Counted from the first letter of the stretch, positions 19,177 through 28,178 are shown. The stretch is DNA of 64,000 nucleotides from Xenorhabdus bovienii SS-2004 (GCF_000027225.1 NC_013892.1:2666001-2730000), one strand, 5' to 3'. Numbers and translations: made by a program. Notes: generated from the sequence alone by a model not told the origin.

Positions 19177-19254
19177 TTTATTGCTAATACAACTTTGCTA
19201 TTAATGTAATTCAGTAACGCTTATGTCTGTTTTGTCATTAAAACGAGGAAATAC

Positions 19255-19701
19255 ATGCAACAGCACTCCCCTCTCGTGACTTTACGTGAACTTGCTCAAG
19301 ATGCGGCAGAAAAAGCGGCAAAGCAACTTGCACAGATCCGGCAGAGTCATCAGCAAATGGAGCAACAACTCACGGCGTTGACAAATTATCAGGATGAATA
19401 TCGTACACGTTTAAATGACACACTCAGCAGCGGCATGTCCAGCTCAACCTGGCAAAACTATCAGCAGTTCATGAAAACGCTGGAAATGGCGATTGAACAA
19501 CACAGGTTACAGCTTACCCAATGGAAAAATCGGCTTGAGCAGGCCATGTCACAATGGCAGGACAAACAGCAGCGTCTGAACGCCTTCGACACACTGCAAC
19601 AGCGGGCAGAGCACAATTTGAAGTTACACCAGAATCGCATGGAGCAAAAACAAATGGATGAGTACGCACAACGTAGTGCACAACGGAGAATGAAACAATG
19701 A
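19255..19701 (+). CDS. fliJ: Flagellar export chaperone FliJ
   Basis: A 148-residue, almost entirely helical, Gln- and Arg-rich protein (LAQIRQSHQQMEQQL, WKNRLEQAMSQWQDKQQRL), predicted to form an antiparallel coiled coil as FliJ does. FliJ acts as the central stalk of the FliI ring and as an escort for export chaperones. The length is normal (about 147). It follows fliI and overlaps fliK by 4 bases. Sequence conservation in this family is low, so the call rests on order, length and composition. Confidence 0.93.
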   Translation: MQQHSPLVTLRELAQDAAEKAAKQLAQIRQSHQQMEQQLTALTNYQDEYRTRLNDTLSSGMSSSTWQNYQQFMKTLEMAIEQHRLQLTQWKNRLEQAMSQWQDKQQRLNAFDTLQQRAEHNLKLHQNRMEQKQMDEYAQRSAQRRMKQ

Positions 19702-21062
19702 ACCTCACTCTTTTGCCTACTGATATAAAACTCACAGAAAAAAGTCAGCCGACATTGAATGATCCCCTGACCCGTAACAATTCGTCTGAATTTGGGCAGC
19801 ATCTCAATGCAGAAATAGCCTCTGTGCGGAAGACGGCGATTGAGGCTGATAAAAATGGTCTGAATAATGAGAAGTGCTCCGGTGATACCCCAATTGAAGG
19901 TGAATTGGCACCCTTGCTGGCTGTAGCGGACAACACGGTAATACGTGTTGACGGTAAAACGCTGGCTGGAGGCAAACTATTGACAGAAACCTCCACGCTG
20001 GAAAGCGATATTGATTTCGCTGTGTTGAAGGATGAAGATCTCTTATCTGCTGAAGCTCTGGTGGCTGCAATGCCAATCCAACTCGCCGGATTGATCAACG
20101 CTCAGTCGATTCCTGCGGATGGTACTGAAAACACAGACGAACTGCTACGTGGTGAAAATACCGGTGCGGAGACTTTACTGGGTCAGCATGTAAAATCTGG
20201 CAAGAATGCAAAAGTCGATGCTGCACTGAGCACTACAGATCGTACTGACCACACCAAAGATGGCGAACAAGATAAAAGTATCCGGTCTTTCGCCACACAA
20301 GAGACTACCCTGAGCAACAACGCGGAACAATCAACCAAAACACGCCCAACTCTGGCTACCGCTGCCGGGCAAGTGAAACTCGCCATCAATAATAAAGCAG
20401 AACAACACTCCGCTTCCCAAAATAACGGAAAAGAGTTGAACCAGTTCCAGACAGCGATTCAGGGGATACCCGCACTGGTGGCGGTCGCGGCTGAAACTTT
20501 CCAGCCAGAATCACCTGCAATACCGGCTGCCTCTCCCCTGCTTCCGGCGGGACAGCAAACAACCGGTCAATTTCAGTTAAACAGCACTCCTACTCCGTTA
20601 CTGAGCGCCCATATTGGCAGTGAAGAGTGGCAACAACAACTCAACCAACATGTTCTGTTCTTTAATCGCAACGGGCTGCAACAAGCTGAATTGCGCTTAC
20701 ACCCTCAAGAATTAGGCGCACTGCATATCCGCATGAATGTTGAAGACAATCAGGCTCAACTGCATTTTGTCTCAGCACACCAGCATGTCCGTACAGCGCT
20801 GGAAGCAGCGTTACCCGGGCTTCGCCATGCATTGGCAGAAAATGGCATCCAATTAGCACAAAGCAGTGTAGGTGGTGACACTCAGGGAAACTGGCAGCAG
20901 GAACAGACGAGCAATTCACCGAGTCATTCCCATCATTCTGCCAAGGCTCAGGGACAGAATTCAACCGCCGTGACACAGATGCCAACGACTCATGAATCAG
21001 CCATCAAAATAACACCGCAGCAGCTCGCTTCAATTCGCGGAGGTGTTGATATTTTCGCCTGA
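19698..21062 (+). CDS. fliK: Flagellar hook-length control protein FliK
   Basis: A 454-residue protein. The N-terminal two thirds are variable and Ser/Thr/Asn-rich, as expected for the secreted ruler part. The C-terminal conserved domain contains AELRLHPQELGALHIRMNV, QAQLHFVSAHQHVRTALE and LRHALAENGIQLAQSSVG, which signal FlhB to switch export specificity from hook to filament. It is the last gene of the fliF-K block, followed by a 203-base gap before fliL. Confidence 0.95.
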   Translation: MNLTLLPTDIKLTEKSQPTLNDPLTRNNSSEFGQHLNAEIASVRKTAIEADKNGLNNEKCSGDTPIEGELAPLLAVADNTVIRVDGKTLAGGKLLTETSTLESDIDFAVLKDEDLLSAEALVAAMPIQLAGLINAQSIPADGTENTDELLRGENTGAETLLGQHVKSGKNAKVDAALSTTDRTDHTKDGEQDKSIRSFATQETTLSNNAEQSTKTRPTLATAAGQVKLAINNKAEQHSASQNNGKELNQFQTAIQGIPALVAVAAETFQPESPAIPAASPLLPAGQQTTGQFQLNSTPTPLLSAHIGSEEWQQQLNQHVLFFNRNGLQQAELRLHPQELGALHIRMNVEDNQAQLHFVSAHQHVRTALEAALPGLRHALAENGIQLAQSSVGGDTQGNWQQEQTSNSPSHSHHSAKAQGQNSTAVTQMPTTHESAIKITPQQLASIRGGVDIFA

Positions 21063-21138
21063 TTTCAGGATGTACTGCAATAAACGGCAAGAAAAAGAAA
21101 GAAGGCCGATAACAAACGTATGAGTTAATGGTTTTTTC

Positions 21139-21174
21139 CGCGTTTGTTCTCGCTATTGGCGGAACAAAGACGCG
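21139..21174. other. Hairpin in the fliK-fliL spacer
   Basis: CGCGTTTGTTC and GAACAAAGACGCG pair with one bulged region around a loop containing CGCTATTGGCG. It lies in the gap that separates the fliFGHIJK and fliLMNOPQR blocks. It could act as a terminator/attenuator or be part of the fliL promoter; no T-run follows directly. Confidence 0.35.
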
Positions 21175-21265
21175 GGATAATTGGTATCGATTTTGATGGA
21201 TAAGAAGACCCGCCACGGAATGCGCGGGGACTTATTCGTAACGGAAAACAGGAATTTGTCTGTCC

Positions 21266-21742
21266 ATGTCTGATTATAGCTACGAGCGTAAACGCACAAA
21301 TCCAATTTGGATAATACTGTTAATACTGATTGCCGTTCTTAGTGCCGCCATCGGCGGGTATAGCTGGTGGACAATGAAGCAGCCAACCAAGAACAGCACC
21401 GAAAAAGCCAAAGTCATCAGTACTCCGGTATTTATGACGCTGGAAAATTTTACCGTCAATTTGATCGACAACGAAGACCATATTGACCGTGTTTTATATG
21501 TTGGAGTGACACTGCGTCTGCCTGATGAAAAAACCCGTCAGCGCTTCCATGATTATCTGCCAGAAGTTCGCAGCCGTATGCTGCTATTGTTATCCCGTCA
21601 GAAAGCAATAGATCTGGCGAAAAATGACGGCAAGATGCGTTTGATGGCCGATATCAAGCAGACGCTGCACCCAACGATGATACCCGGTGAGCCAGATCAA
21701 GTGGTCACCGATGTGTTGTTTACCACGTTTATTCTGCGATAA
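21266..21742 (+). CDS. fliL: Flagellar basal body-associated protein FliL
   Basis: A 158-residue inner-membrane protein with one N-terminal transmembrane helix (IWIILLILIAVLSAAIGGYS, about 14-33) and a periplasmic domain containing LENFTVNLIDNEDHIDRVLY. FliL rings surround the stator units and support torque at high load. Length and order are standard. It opens the second flagellar block, 203 bases after fliK and 5 bases before fliM. Confidence 0.96.
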   Translation: MSDYSYERKRTNPIWIILLILIAVLSAAIGGYSWWTMKQPTKNSTEKAKVISTPVFMTLENFTVNLIDNEDHIDRVLYVGVTLRLPDEKTRQRFHDYLPEVRSRMLLLLSRQKAIDLAKNDGKMRLMADIKQTLHPTMIPGEPDQVVTDVLFTTFILR

Positions 21743-21747
21743 TCACG

Positions 21748-22755
21748 ATGAGTGACAATATTCTTTCACAGGCAGAGATTGATGCTCTGCTCAATGGTGA
21801 CAGTGCCACTGCTGATGACATAGAACCCACTGCGTCAGGGGAGAGTGAGATTCGACCTTACGATCCCAATACGCAACGTCGTGTTGTACGCGAACGTTTG
21901 CAGTCACTGGAAATCATCAATGAACGTTTTGCCCGTCAATTCAGAATGGGGCTGTTTAATATGCTGCGTCGCAGTCCAGATATTACGGTCGGCGCCATTA
22001 AAATCCAGCCCTATCACGAATTCGCCCGCAATCTGGCCGTGCCAACCAACCTCAATCTGGTTCATCTGAAACCCTTAAGGGGAACCGCATTATTCGCTTT
22101 TGAACCCAGTCTGGTTTATATCGCCGTTGATAACCTGTTTGGCGGTGATGGCCGTTTTCCGACGAAAGTCGAAGGCCGTGAATTCACCTATACCGAACAG
22201 AGAGTCATCAACCGGATGCTGAAACTGGCACTGGATGCCTACCGTGACGCATGGGATTCCATCTTTAAAATTGAAGTGGAATACGTCCGTTCCGAAATGC
22301 AGGTGAAATTCACCAATATCACCACCTCACCGAACGATATCGTGGTTACGACGCCGTTTCAGGTGGAAATTGGCGCACTGTGCGGAGAATTCAACATTTG
22401 TATTCCTTTCGCCATGATTGAACCGCTGCGCGAACGGCTGACCAATCCTCCTGTAGAAAATGTACGTCAGGAAGAAGGCCAGTGGCGTGAAAGTCTGGTG
22501 AAGCAGGTTCAGCATTCAGAATTGGAACTCGTTGCTAACTTTGTTGATATTCCCCTGCGACTGTCAAAAATTCTCCAACTGAGACGCGGCGATGTTTTGC
22601 CGATTGAGAGACCGGAACGCCTTATCGCTCACGTTGATGGTGTGCCCGTGCTCACCAGCCAATATGGAACACTGAACGGGCAGTATGCCCTGCGTGTTGA
22701 ACATCTGATTAACCCTGTTTTAAATGCTCTGGATGAGGAAAAGCCCAATGAGTGA
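21748..22755 (+). CDS. fliM: Flagellar motor switch protein FliM
   Basis: A 335-residue C-ring protein. The N-terminal LSQAEIDALLNGD is the CheY-P-binding peptide. The middle CheC-like domain includes the FARQFRMGLFNMLRR and LFGGDGRFPTKVEGREFT segments. The C-terminal SpoA-like domain near 250-330 binds FliN. It receives the chemotaxis signal that reverses rotation. Its end overlaps the fliN start by 8 bases. Confidence 0.98.
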   Translation: MSDNILSQAEIDALLNGDSATADDIEPTASGESEIRPYDPNTQRRVVRERLQSLEIINERFARQFRMGLFNMLRRSPDITVGAIKIQPYHEFARNLAVPTNLNLVHLKPLRGTALFAFEPSLVYIAVDNLFGGDGRFPTKVEGREFTYTEQRVINRMLKLALDAYRDAWDSIFKIEVEYVRSEMQVKFTNITTSPNDIVVTTPFQVEIGALCGEFNICIPFAMIEPLRERLTNPPVENVRQEEGQWRESLVKQVQHSELELVANFVDIPLRLSKILQLRRGDVLPIERPERLIAHVDGVPVLTSQYGTLNGQYALRVEHLINPVLNALDEEKPNE

Positions 22756-23155
22756 TGCTAAACAACCCGCAGAAGCCAGACTGACTGAAGATATGTGGGC
22801 AGAAGCACTGGAACAACAGGCCGCACAGCAAACCTCTGACAGCGGCGCGTCAATATTTGAGAACCTTGAGCCGCAGGATGCACTCGCTCAGCTTTCTGAT
22901 ATTGACCTGATCATGGATATTCCCGTTAAGCTTTCTGTTGAGCTGGGACGTACTAAAATGACTATCAAACAACTCCTGAGACTATCCCAAGGCTCAGTGG
23001 TTCCTCTTGATGGTCTTGCCGGTGAGCCACTGGATATTCTGATCAATGGCTATTTGATTGCACAAGGGGAAGTGGTTGTCGTATCCGATAAATACGGTAT
23101 CCGTATCACGGATATCATCACGCCTTCTGAACGCATGCGTCGTTTGAGTCGTTGA
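22748..23155 (+). CDS. fliN: Flagellar motor switch protein FliN
   Basis: A 135-residue C-ring protein. The ATG at 22748 (MSDAKQPAEARL) overlaps the end of fliM. An earlier in-frame start (22724) would lie deeper in fliM and is not supported. The C-terminal SpoA domain has IPVKLSVELGRTKMTIKQLL, GLAGEPLDILINGYLIAQGE and GIRITDI. FliN binds FliH and FliM and docks the export ATPase complex at the C-ring. Complete by length. Confidence 0.97.
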   Translation: MSDAKQPAEARLTEDMWAEALEQQAAQQTSDSGASIFENLEPQDALAQLSDIDLIMDIPVKLSVELGRTKMTIKQLLRLSQGSVVPLDGLAGEPLDILINGYLIAQGEVVVVSDKYGIRITDIITPSERMRRLSR

Positions 23156-23157
23156 CC

Positions 23158-23655
23158 ATGATGGCGAACCAGCCTTCCCTTTATGCTTCTTTTCAACATG
23201 GTGCAGCATCTGATGCTGCACCGGTTAACGCAAAAGCTAATACCCTATCTGCAAACACGGTGAAACCCGCAGCCAGTCCAGAACCCCTCCCCGCCAGTCA
23301 GACACTGATGCAGGTCAGCAGTGCGCTAGGGGGTATCCTGCTGCTGATTTTTGTCATGACATGGCTGATTCGCCGTCTGGGGCTTGCTCCTGCCAAGAAC
23401 AAAAATCACCGGTTGCTCAATGTGAAAGCGAGTTGCTCTCTTGGGCCAAAAGAACGGGTCGTTGTGCTGGAGATCGAAGACAGTTGGCTCGTATTAGGCG
23501 TGACATCCCAACAGATTAATGTCTTGCATCAGATGCCTGTACCGTCTGATAACGCGGAAAAGGAAACTGCACTCAAAACATTACCCTTCAGCCAAATGTT
23601 AAAAAATACGCTCCAGCGAAAAAGCAAAAACGACAAGGATGACGATGAAAAATAG
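23158..23655 (+). CDS. fliO: Flagellar biosynthesis protein FliO
   Basis: A 165-residue single-span membrane protein with a transmembrane helix near residues 52-70 ([19 protein letters not shown]). A cytoplasmic domain with [25 protein letters not shown] follows, the conserved FliO/FliZ pattern. FliO helps FliP assemble into the export gate. I start it at the ATG at 23158, two bases after the fliN stop; a TTG at 23152 and an ATG at 23161 are alternatives. The end overlaps fliP. Confidence 0.94.
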   Translation: MMANQPSLYASFQHGAASDAAPVNAKANTLSANTVKPAASPEPLPASQTLMQVSSALGGILLLIFVMTWLIRRLGLAPAKNKNHRLLNVKASCSLGPKERVVVLEIEDSWLVLGVTSQQINVLHQMPVPSDNAEKETALKTLPFSQMLKNTLQRKSKNDKDDDEK

Positions 23656-24454
23656 CGTTTTCTTTATGACCGGCACTCCAATGACTGGCAAGAAATTTGT
23701 TTCTCTCCTCCGGCCTGTGCATTTAGCAACCCTGCTGATGGCGCTTTTGTTGCCGCTATTCCCCATGAATGCCGCGGCCGCATTGCCTGGCATCATCAGC
23801 CAGCCGATGGCAAATGGTGGACAAAGCTGGTCACTGCCGGTGCAAACTCTGGTTTTCATCACGGCACTGGGTTTTATTCCAGCCGCTTTGCTGATGATGA
23901 CCAGCTTTACCCGCATCATTATCGTGCTTGGTTTACTGCGTAACGCACTGGGGACACCTTCTGCCCCACCCAATCAAATCATGATTGGCTTGGCGCTGTT
24001 CATGACTTTTTTCATTATGTCACCCGTATTCGATAAGGTTTATCAAGATGCTTACCTGCCTTTCAGTGAGGACAAAATAAGTCTGGAAGCTGCACTGGAT
24101 AAAGGTGCCCAGCCTCTGCGTCAGTTCATGTTGCGCCAGACACGCCAAACCGATCTGGCACTGTTTGCCCGTCTTGCGGATCAGGATGCTTTTGAAACAG
24201 CGGATTCCGTCCCCATCCGGGTTCTGGTTCCGGCATTTATTACCAGTGAATTGAAAACCGCCTTCCAGATTGGTTTTACGCTCTTCATTCCTTTCCTGAT
24301 CATCGATCTGGTCGTTGCCAGTGTTTTGATGGCCTTGGGGATGATGATGGTTCCACCTGCCACCATATCGCTGCCCTTCAAACTCATGTTGTTTGTCTTG
24401 GTGGATGGCTGGCAATTGCTGCTTGGCTCATTGGCACAAAGCTTTTATGTCTAG
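23645..24454 (+). CDS. fliP: Flagellar export gate protein FliP
   Basis: A polytopic membrane protein of about 269 residues with an N-terminal signal-like segment ([20 protein letters not shown]). Conserved FliP motifs follow: [40 protein letters not shown], and [22 protein letters not shown] near the end. With FliQ and FliR it forms the export gate. The ATG at 23645 is preceded by AAGGA at a good distance; the ATG at 23639 overlaps that site and is less likely. A 14-base direct repeat covers its last codons and is repeated 20 bases downstream. Confidence 0.96.
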   Translation: MKNSVFFMTGTPMTGKKFVSLLRPVHLATLLMALLLPLFPMNAAAALPGIISQPMANGGQSWSLPVQTLVFITALGFIPAALLMMTSFTRIIIVLGLLRNALGTPSAPPNQIMIGLALFMTFFIMSPVFDKVYQDAYLPFSEDKISLEAALDKGAQPLRQFMLRQTRQTDLALFARLADQDAFETADSVPIRVLVPAFITSELKTAFQIGFTLFIPFLIIDLVVASVLMALGMMMVPPATISLPFKLMLFVLVDGWQLLLGSLAQSFYV

Positions 24455-24476
24455 CGAACAGTTTTTATGTCTAGCG
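24443..24476 (+). repeat. 14-bp direct repeat at the fliP stop
   Basis: TTTTATGTCTAGCG occurs at 24443-24456, covering the last FliP codons and stop, and again at 24463-24476. The spacing suggests a short tandem duplication that lengthened the fliP-fliQ spacer. Confidence 0.8.
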
Positions 24477-24536
24477 CGAAACTTGCGTGAAATCCTATTG
24501 GAACAAGATCGAAAAAGCGGTTTAAAAAAATTATGA
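24447..24536 (+). CDS. 29-codon small ORF coupling fliP to fliQ
   Basis: An ATG at 24447 inside the last codons of fliP opens a 29-residue frame beginning [18 protein letters not shown] and ending KSGLKKL. Its TGA at 24534-24536 overlaps the fliQ ATG (ATGA). Both ends therefore have the overlap geometry of translational coupling. I know no product of this kind in flagellar operons. The peptide is charged and could form a helix. It may only carry ribosomes from fliP to fliQ, whose start has no good ribosome binding site of its own. It could also be chance, created by the local duplication. Confidence 0.4.
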   Translation: MSSEQFLCLARNLREILLEQDRKSGLKKL

Positions 24537-24802
24537 CTCCAGAATCGGTAATGGCTCTCGGCATCGAAGCAATGAAAGTGGCGCTGGCGCTGGCCGCCCC
24601 GCTGCTTCTGTCTGCCCTGATATGTGGTTTGGTGATCAGCCTGTTGCAGGCAGCAACTCAGATAAACGAAATGACCTTATCGTTTATTCCTAAAATTCTG
24701 GCTGTTTTTGTCACTATTGTTATCGCTGGTCCGTGGATGCTGAACTTACTGCTAGATTACATGCGCGTGTTATTTAGCAGCATTCCAACCATTATTGGTT
24801 AA
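24533..24802 (+). CDS. fliQ: Flagellar export gate protein FliQ
   Basis: An 89-residue protein with two transmembrane helices (LALAAPLLLSALICGLVISL and IPKILAVFVTIVIAGPWML) and the conserved LQAATQINEMTLSFIPK loop between them. Four FliQ copies wrap the FliP-FliR core of the export gate. The length is standard. The upstream sequence is A-rich without a clear Shine-Dalgarno sequence. It ends 2 bases before fliR. Confidence 0.97.
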   Translation: MTPESVMALGIEAMKVALALAAPLLLSALICGLVISLLQAATQINEMTLSFIPKILAVFVTIVIAGPWMLNLLLDYMRVLFSSIPTIIG

Positions 24803-24804
24803 TC

Positions 24805-25587
24805 ATGATCCCGTTTGATAGCGAAATGCTCTCTCGTCTTGTCAGTGATTTTTTCTGGCCACTGGTACGCCTTTTGGCGCTATTCAGCACAGCGCCCATT
24901 TTCAGTGAAAAACAAACGCCGATAAAAGTCAGAATGAGTTTGGCGCTGGCGATCACCTTCTTGTTGGTTCCTAACATACCCTCTCCGCAAATTCCGGTAT
25001 TTTCCGTTGCGGGGGTTTGGGTCATGATACAACAGGTGTTAATTGGTGTTGCCTTGGGATTAACCATGCAGATTGCTTTTGCAGCAATACGTCATGCCGG
25101 AGAAATACTCGGCTTACAGATGGGACTTTCATTCGCCACATTTTTTGATCCTACCGGTGGCCCGAATATGCCGATTTTGGCGCGTATTCTGAATTTGCTG
25201 ATGATGTTGATGTTTCTGGCTTTGGATGGGCATTTATGGTTACTGAGCATTCTTGCCGGTACGTTTGATTCGATTCCCATTCAACCAATGCAACTGAATC
25301 CCAAAGGTTTTCTGCTGTTAGCCCAAAGCGCCCATTTAATCTTTATCAATGGCATGATGCTGGCAATGCCGCTGATTACCCTGCTGTTGGTTCTGAACTT
25401 CGCTTTGGGGATGCTCAACCGCATGACGCCACAACTTTCCGTGTTCGTCATCGGCTTTCCGCTGACGCTCACTGTGGGGATCTTTACACTTTCTCTGTTG
25501 TTCCCGATGCTGGCGCCCTTTACTGAACGGCTAATGGCCGAAATATTCGATCGGCTGGCAGTGATTATCGGGGAACTGGTGTTATAA
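24805..25587 (+). CDS. fliR: Flagellar export gate protein FliR
   Basis: A 260-residue polytopic membrane protein with typical FliR motifs: FWPLVRLLALFSTAPIFSEK, GEILGLQMGLSFATFFDPTG and LNFALGMLNRMTPQLSVFVI. FliR completes the FliPQR gate and adopts a shape like a fused FliP-FliQ. It is the last gene of the flagellar block here and converges on the SDR gene 27 bases later. No strong terminator is visible in that gap. Confidence 0.97.
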   Translation: MIPFDSEMLSRLVSDFFWPLVRLLALFSTAPIFSEKQTPIKVRMSLALAITFLLVPNIPSPQIPVFSVAGVWVMIQQVLIGVALGLTMQIAFAAIRHAGEILGLQMGLSFATFFDPTGGPNMPILARILNLLMMLMFLALDGHLWLLSILAGTFDSIPIQPMQLNPKGFLLLAQSAHLIFINGMMLAMPLITLLLVLNFALGMLNRMTPQLSVFVIGFPLTLTVGIFTLSLLFPMLAPFTERLMAEIFDRLAVIIGELVL

Positions 25588-25614
25588 ATCACCACTCCCC
25601 GGTACCCTTTATAT

Positions 25615-26373
25615 TTAACTAAAATTGGGCTGACCATTTGATGCTGTAACACCACCATCGATTGGCAGGTTAACACCATTAATAAAGCTGGCATCTTCGC
25701 TGGCTAAAAATGCAATGGCTGATGCAACTTCAGCCGGAGTTCCCGCTCTTTTCATTGAGATGCGAGAATCGAATTTTTGCAGAACGTCATCGGACATATA
25801 CTCGGTCATTGGTGTGATGATCAGGCTTGGGCACACCGCGTTAACCCTAATTCCCTGTGAGCCATGATCCAATGCCATGGCACGGGTCAGATTGACCACC
25901 GCCCCTTTTGCCGTACAGTAATAAGCATTGCCCCAATCAGCCCTTATCCCCGATACAGAGGCATTATTGACAATACATCCTTTGCTTTTGAGTAAGTGAG
26001 GCAAGGCAAAATGGCTGCAATAAATAACACCATCAAGGTTGGCCGCCAACACTTTTTTGCCATCATCCAGCGAAGTATCCAATATCGTACTGGGAATATA
26101 CAATCCGGCATTATTGACGAGAATATCTATCTTGCCGAAATGTTCGATGGTCTCATCAATCATCATCTTGACGGAATCCTGATCCGACACGTCCGCCTGA
26201 ATGACCCGTGCATAACTGGATGACAGCTCACTGTACACACGATTAAGTTTATCAACATTGCGTCCCACCAAAACAACAATAGCGCCTTCCTGAGAAAAAC
26301 GCTTCGCGGTGGCTTCACCGATACCACTTCCCGCACCGGTAATCACGACAACTTTATTTTCAAATCGCATCAT
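25615..26373 (-). CDS. SDR-family NAD(P)-dependent oxidoreductase
   Basis: A 252-residue classical short-chain dehydrogenase. The nucleotide-binding TGAGSGIGEA is at about 13-22, then DVSDQDS and NNAG. Catalytic Ser is in NNASVSG and catalytic Tyr/Lys in YYCTAKG. The end has SEDASFINGVNLPIDGGVT, as in 3-oxoacyl-ACP reductase/glucose dehydrogenase-like SDRs. The substrate cannot be told. An AGGT site lies upstream of the tandem ATGATG start. It stands alone between fliR (convergent) and an insertion sequence just upstream of its promoter, so its expression may be altered by the element. Confidence 0.92.
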   Translation of the reverse strand: MMRFENKVVVITGAGSGIGEATAKRFSQEGAIVVLVGRNVDKLNRVYSELSSSYARVIQADVSDQDSVKMMIDETIEHFGKIDILVNNAGLYIPSTILDTSLDDGKKVLAANLDGVIYCSHFALPHLLKSKGCIVNNASVSGIRADWGNAYYCTAKGAVVNLTRAMALDHGSQGIRVNAVCPSLIITPMTEYMSDDVLQKFDSRISMKRAGTPAEVASAIAFLASEDASFINGVNLPIDGGVTASNGQPNFS

Positions 26374-26483
26374 ATTATTAATTTACCTATAAAAAACATA
26401 TGATTATATAATAATCCAAGTGAAATAAAGTATGCACACTAATATGTACAAACTAAAAGAGCGCTTAATATGACACTTAGAGC

Positions 26484-26885
26484 CTATCCCAATAGGATTA
26501 TATTCCAGACAATTAAACTACAAGCCAAATGAAGCATGGCTTCATAATTTTCAACCCGTTTTTCCCAACGAACCAGAATACGACGAAAACGATTAAGCCA
26601 ACTGTGTGTCCTTTCAACAACCCAACGGTTCACTTTAAAATCATATTGTTCGGCCAGCGCATCTTGTTCTTCTTTTCTTGATTGTATGCAGGGGACGTAT
26701 CCACGGGTTTTTAATTCTTTTTCCAGCCATTCCGCCTCATAAGCTTTATCCAGATGGAGTTTGGTTCCATAACCCCGGCGTCCTGTCTGTAAACCGTCCA
26801 GGGTGGCTATAACAAGTCTGATATCATGAATATTAGCGGGCGCAACGGCAATCGCTAATGGCAAGCCCTGTCCATCCGTGAGCAA
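26484..26885 (-). CDS. IS5/IS427-group transposase, second part (orfB)
   Basis: This frame carries the second half of the DDE transposase: LLTDGQGLPLAIAVAPANIHD, the second Asp in KLHLDKAYEAEWLEKE, and the catalytic Glu in WVVERTHSWLNRFRRI. It ends at the left inverted repeat. It is probably made mostly as a fusion with the first frame by -1 frameshifting, because the conserved joining segment TGRNPTDRGKQGVKRSLLTD is read in this frame upstream of the first ATG. Confidence 0.88.
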   Translation of the reverse strand: MLTDGQGLPLAIAVAPANIHDIRLVIATLDGLQTGRRGYGTKLHLDKAYEAEWLEKELKTRGYVPCIQSRKEEQDALAEQYDFKVNRWVVERTHSWLNRFRRILVRWEKRVENYEAMLHLACSLIVWNIILLG

Positions 26886-26893
26886 ACTTCGCT

Positions 26894-27301
26894 TTACGCC
26901 TTGTTTTCCCCGGTCTGTTGGGTTGCGGCCTGTTTTTTTGAGCCGGCCAGGGGCGCTTTAGTCAAACAGCCATCCAGTGCCAATTTGCCCCAGTCGATAG
27001 CCCCTATTTTTTCACTGGCGAGTAAGCCATTTTGCCAGAGTCGCTCAAAGACGCCTCCCGCCACCCATTCCTGAAAACGGCGGTGAGCACTGCTTGAAGA
27101 ACAAATCCCTGTGGCATTGAGGGCATTCCACTGGCATCCGGTTCGTAACACAAAAAAGATAGCATTCATAGCGGCCCGATTATCGACACGGCGGCGATGG
27201 CAGCCCAAAGGGTGATGGGTTTTATGTGGAGGGAGTAAGGGTTCAATTTTCTGCCAGAGTTCATCAGAAATGAACCATTGGGCTATTGATTTCTTATTCA
27301 T
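26894..27301 (-). CDS. IS5/IS427-group transposase, first part (orfA)
   Basis: A 135-residue N-terminal part: the DUF4096-like SDELWQKIEPLLPPHKTHHP, the FVLRTGCQWNALN segment, and the first catalytic Asp in AIDWGKLALDG. The frame stops shortly after GGCTCAAAAAAACAGG. Slipping back one base on the seven A gives the conserved continuation into orfB. This is the usual arrangement in this IS group. Confidence 0.88.
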   Translation of the reverse strand: MNKKSIAQWFISDELWQKIEPLLPPHKTHHPLGCHRRRVDNRAAMNAIFFVLRTGCQWNALNATGICSSSSAHRRFQEWVAGGVFERLWQNGLLASEKIGAIDWGKLALDGCLTKAPLAGSKKQAATQQTGENKA

Positions 27302-27764
27302 GAAAAAATCCCCTAAATGTAAAAAAACAGGCTGACTATAATATCAAATATCTCCTATTGGGATACACTCTTAGAAATTGATTTCATACTATTAGATAGA
27401 AGAAGTTGAGAGTAGTTCCAAAATGAGAATGAGAATGAGAAGATAGATGGCTGTCACTATAGGGCAGAAATCTGACCTTTAGATAACTTGTTGAGTTTGC
27501 GTAATTCCTGTATGAAACGTGAATTTAATTAAATCAATGAGTTAAAAACGGTGTAATTCTCCCATTTAGATAAGTGACAACTAAAAAAACTTATATATAT
27601 GAAGATATTAAGTGTTTGTATAAATTTTACCCAAAAAAAATAGATATAGAAAAATCCGTCAATGAGGCTAATAAATAGTGCAGCCAGATTGCACCAAATC
27701 CGAATGGAAGGTGCTGGCAATATAGCCAAAACGTAATCAGGGCAATCACATCTAAATTTGCCGG

Positions 27765-28061
27765 GCTTTAATTCCTGCTTTGGCAGGTATAGGAGGTAAC
27801 ACAGGCAACCAGACCATTACCATGATCGTTCGGGCGTTGTCACCTGTCTACTCGATGGCGATCTTGCGATGGGCGGTGTGATGACAATGGAAATGATATT
27901 AAATCTGCTGATGGCAGCTCTAATGGGAGTATTGATTCCATTTATTAATGATGAAACTGGGGCGAGATCCGGCCATTGGTTCCAGTGTGATGATCACGGC
28001 AATGACCGATACTGGCGGATTCTTTATCTTTTTGGGGTTGGCAACGCTGTTTTTGATTTGA
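27765..28061 (+). pseudogene. mgtE: mgtE magnesium transporter, C-terminal remnant
   Basis: Three pieces in different frames match the membrane part of MgtE: ALIPALAGIGGNTGNQTITM followed by IVRALS; then [20 protein letters not shown]; then, after a one-base frameshift near 27955, [20 protein letters not shown] followed by [13 protein letters not shown] and a stop. The first piece ends in a stop (TGA near 27879) and the helix-containing stretch that should follow is missing. All N-terminal cytoplasmic domains are absent. The remnant begins about 400 bases from the IS element; IS activity may have removed the rest. Confidence 0.8.
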
Positions 28062-28073
28062 GCTTCATGGGAG

Positions 28074-28105
28074 AAACGCCGATTTATAAATGATATCGGC
28101 GTTTT
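28074..28105 (+). terminator. mgtE: Rho-independent terminator of the mgtE remnant
   Basis: AACGCCGAT (28075-28083) and ATCGGCGTT (28095-28103) form a 9-base stem followed by TTTTC, 13 bases after the mgtE stop. Confidence 0.7.
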
Positions 28106-28178
28106 CGATCCCGTTTCTAAATTTGTGTCATTGCCTGTTTTTAATATGTTTAATTTATCAACGAGAACAGGTGACAAG

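Larger units (their letters stand above)
26480..27370 (-). mobile_element. Complete IS5-family (IS427/IS1031 group) insertion sequence, 891 bp
   Basis: The ends are GAGCCTATCCCAATAGGA (left) and, on the other strand, GAGTGTATCCCAATAGGA (right): 18-base inverted repeats with two mismatches. TTA flanks both sides (26477-26479 and 27371-27373), a 3-base target duplication of the TNA type typical of this group. Inside are two overlapping reading frames for a DDE transposase joined by a -1 shift at a run of seven A. The intact ends, duplication and frames suggest a recent, possibly active insertion. Confidence 0.9.

Noticed and set aside
27405..27445. GAGAAT-type hexamer repeats near 27422 and CAGAAT repeats near 56091 as a CRISPR or phase-variation tract
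   Set aside because: Only about three copies each, not inside or directly before a gene start, no spacers; probably chance microsatellites.
27529..27729. 66-codon minus-strand AT-rich ORF
   Set aside because: No start context, low-complexity Phe/Ile/Tyr composition, no homologue pattern.
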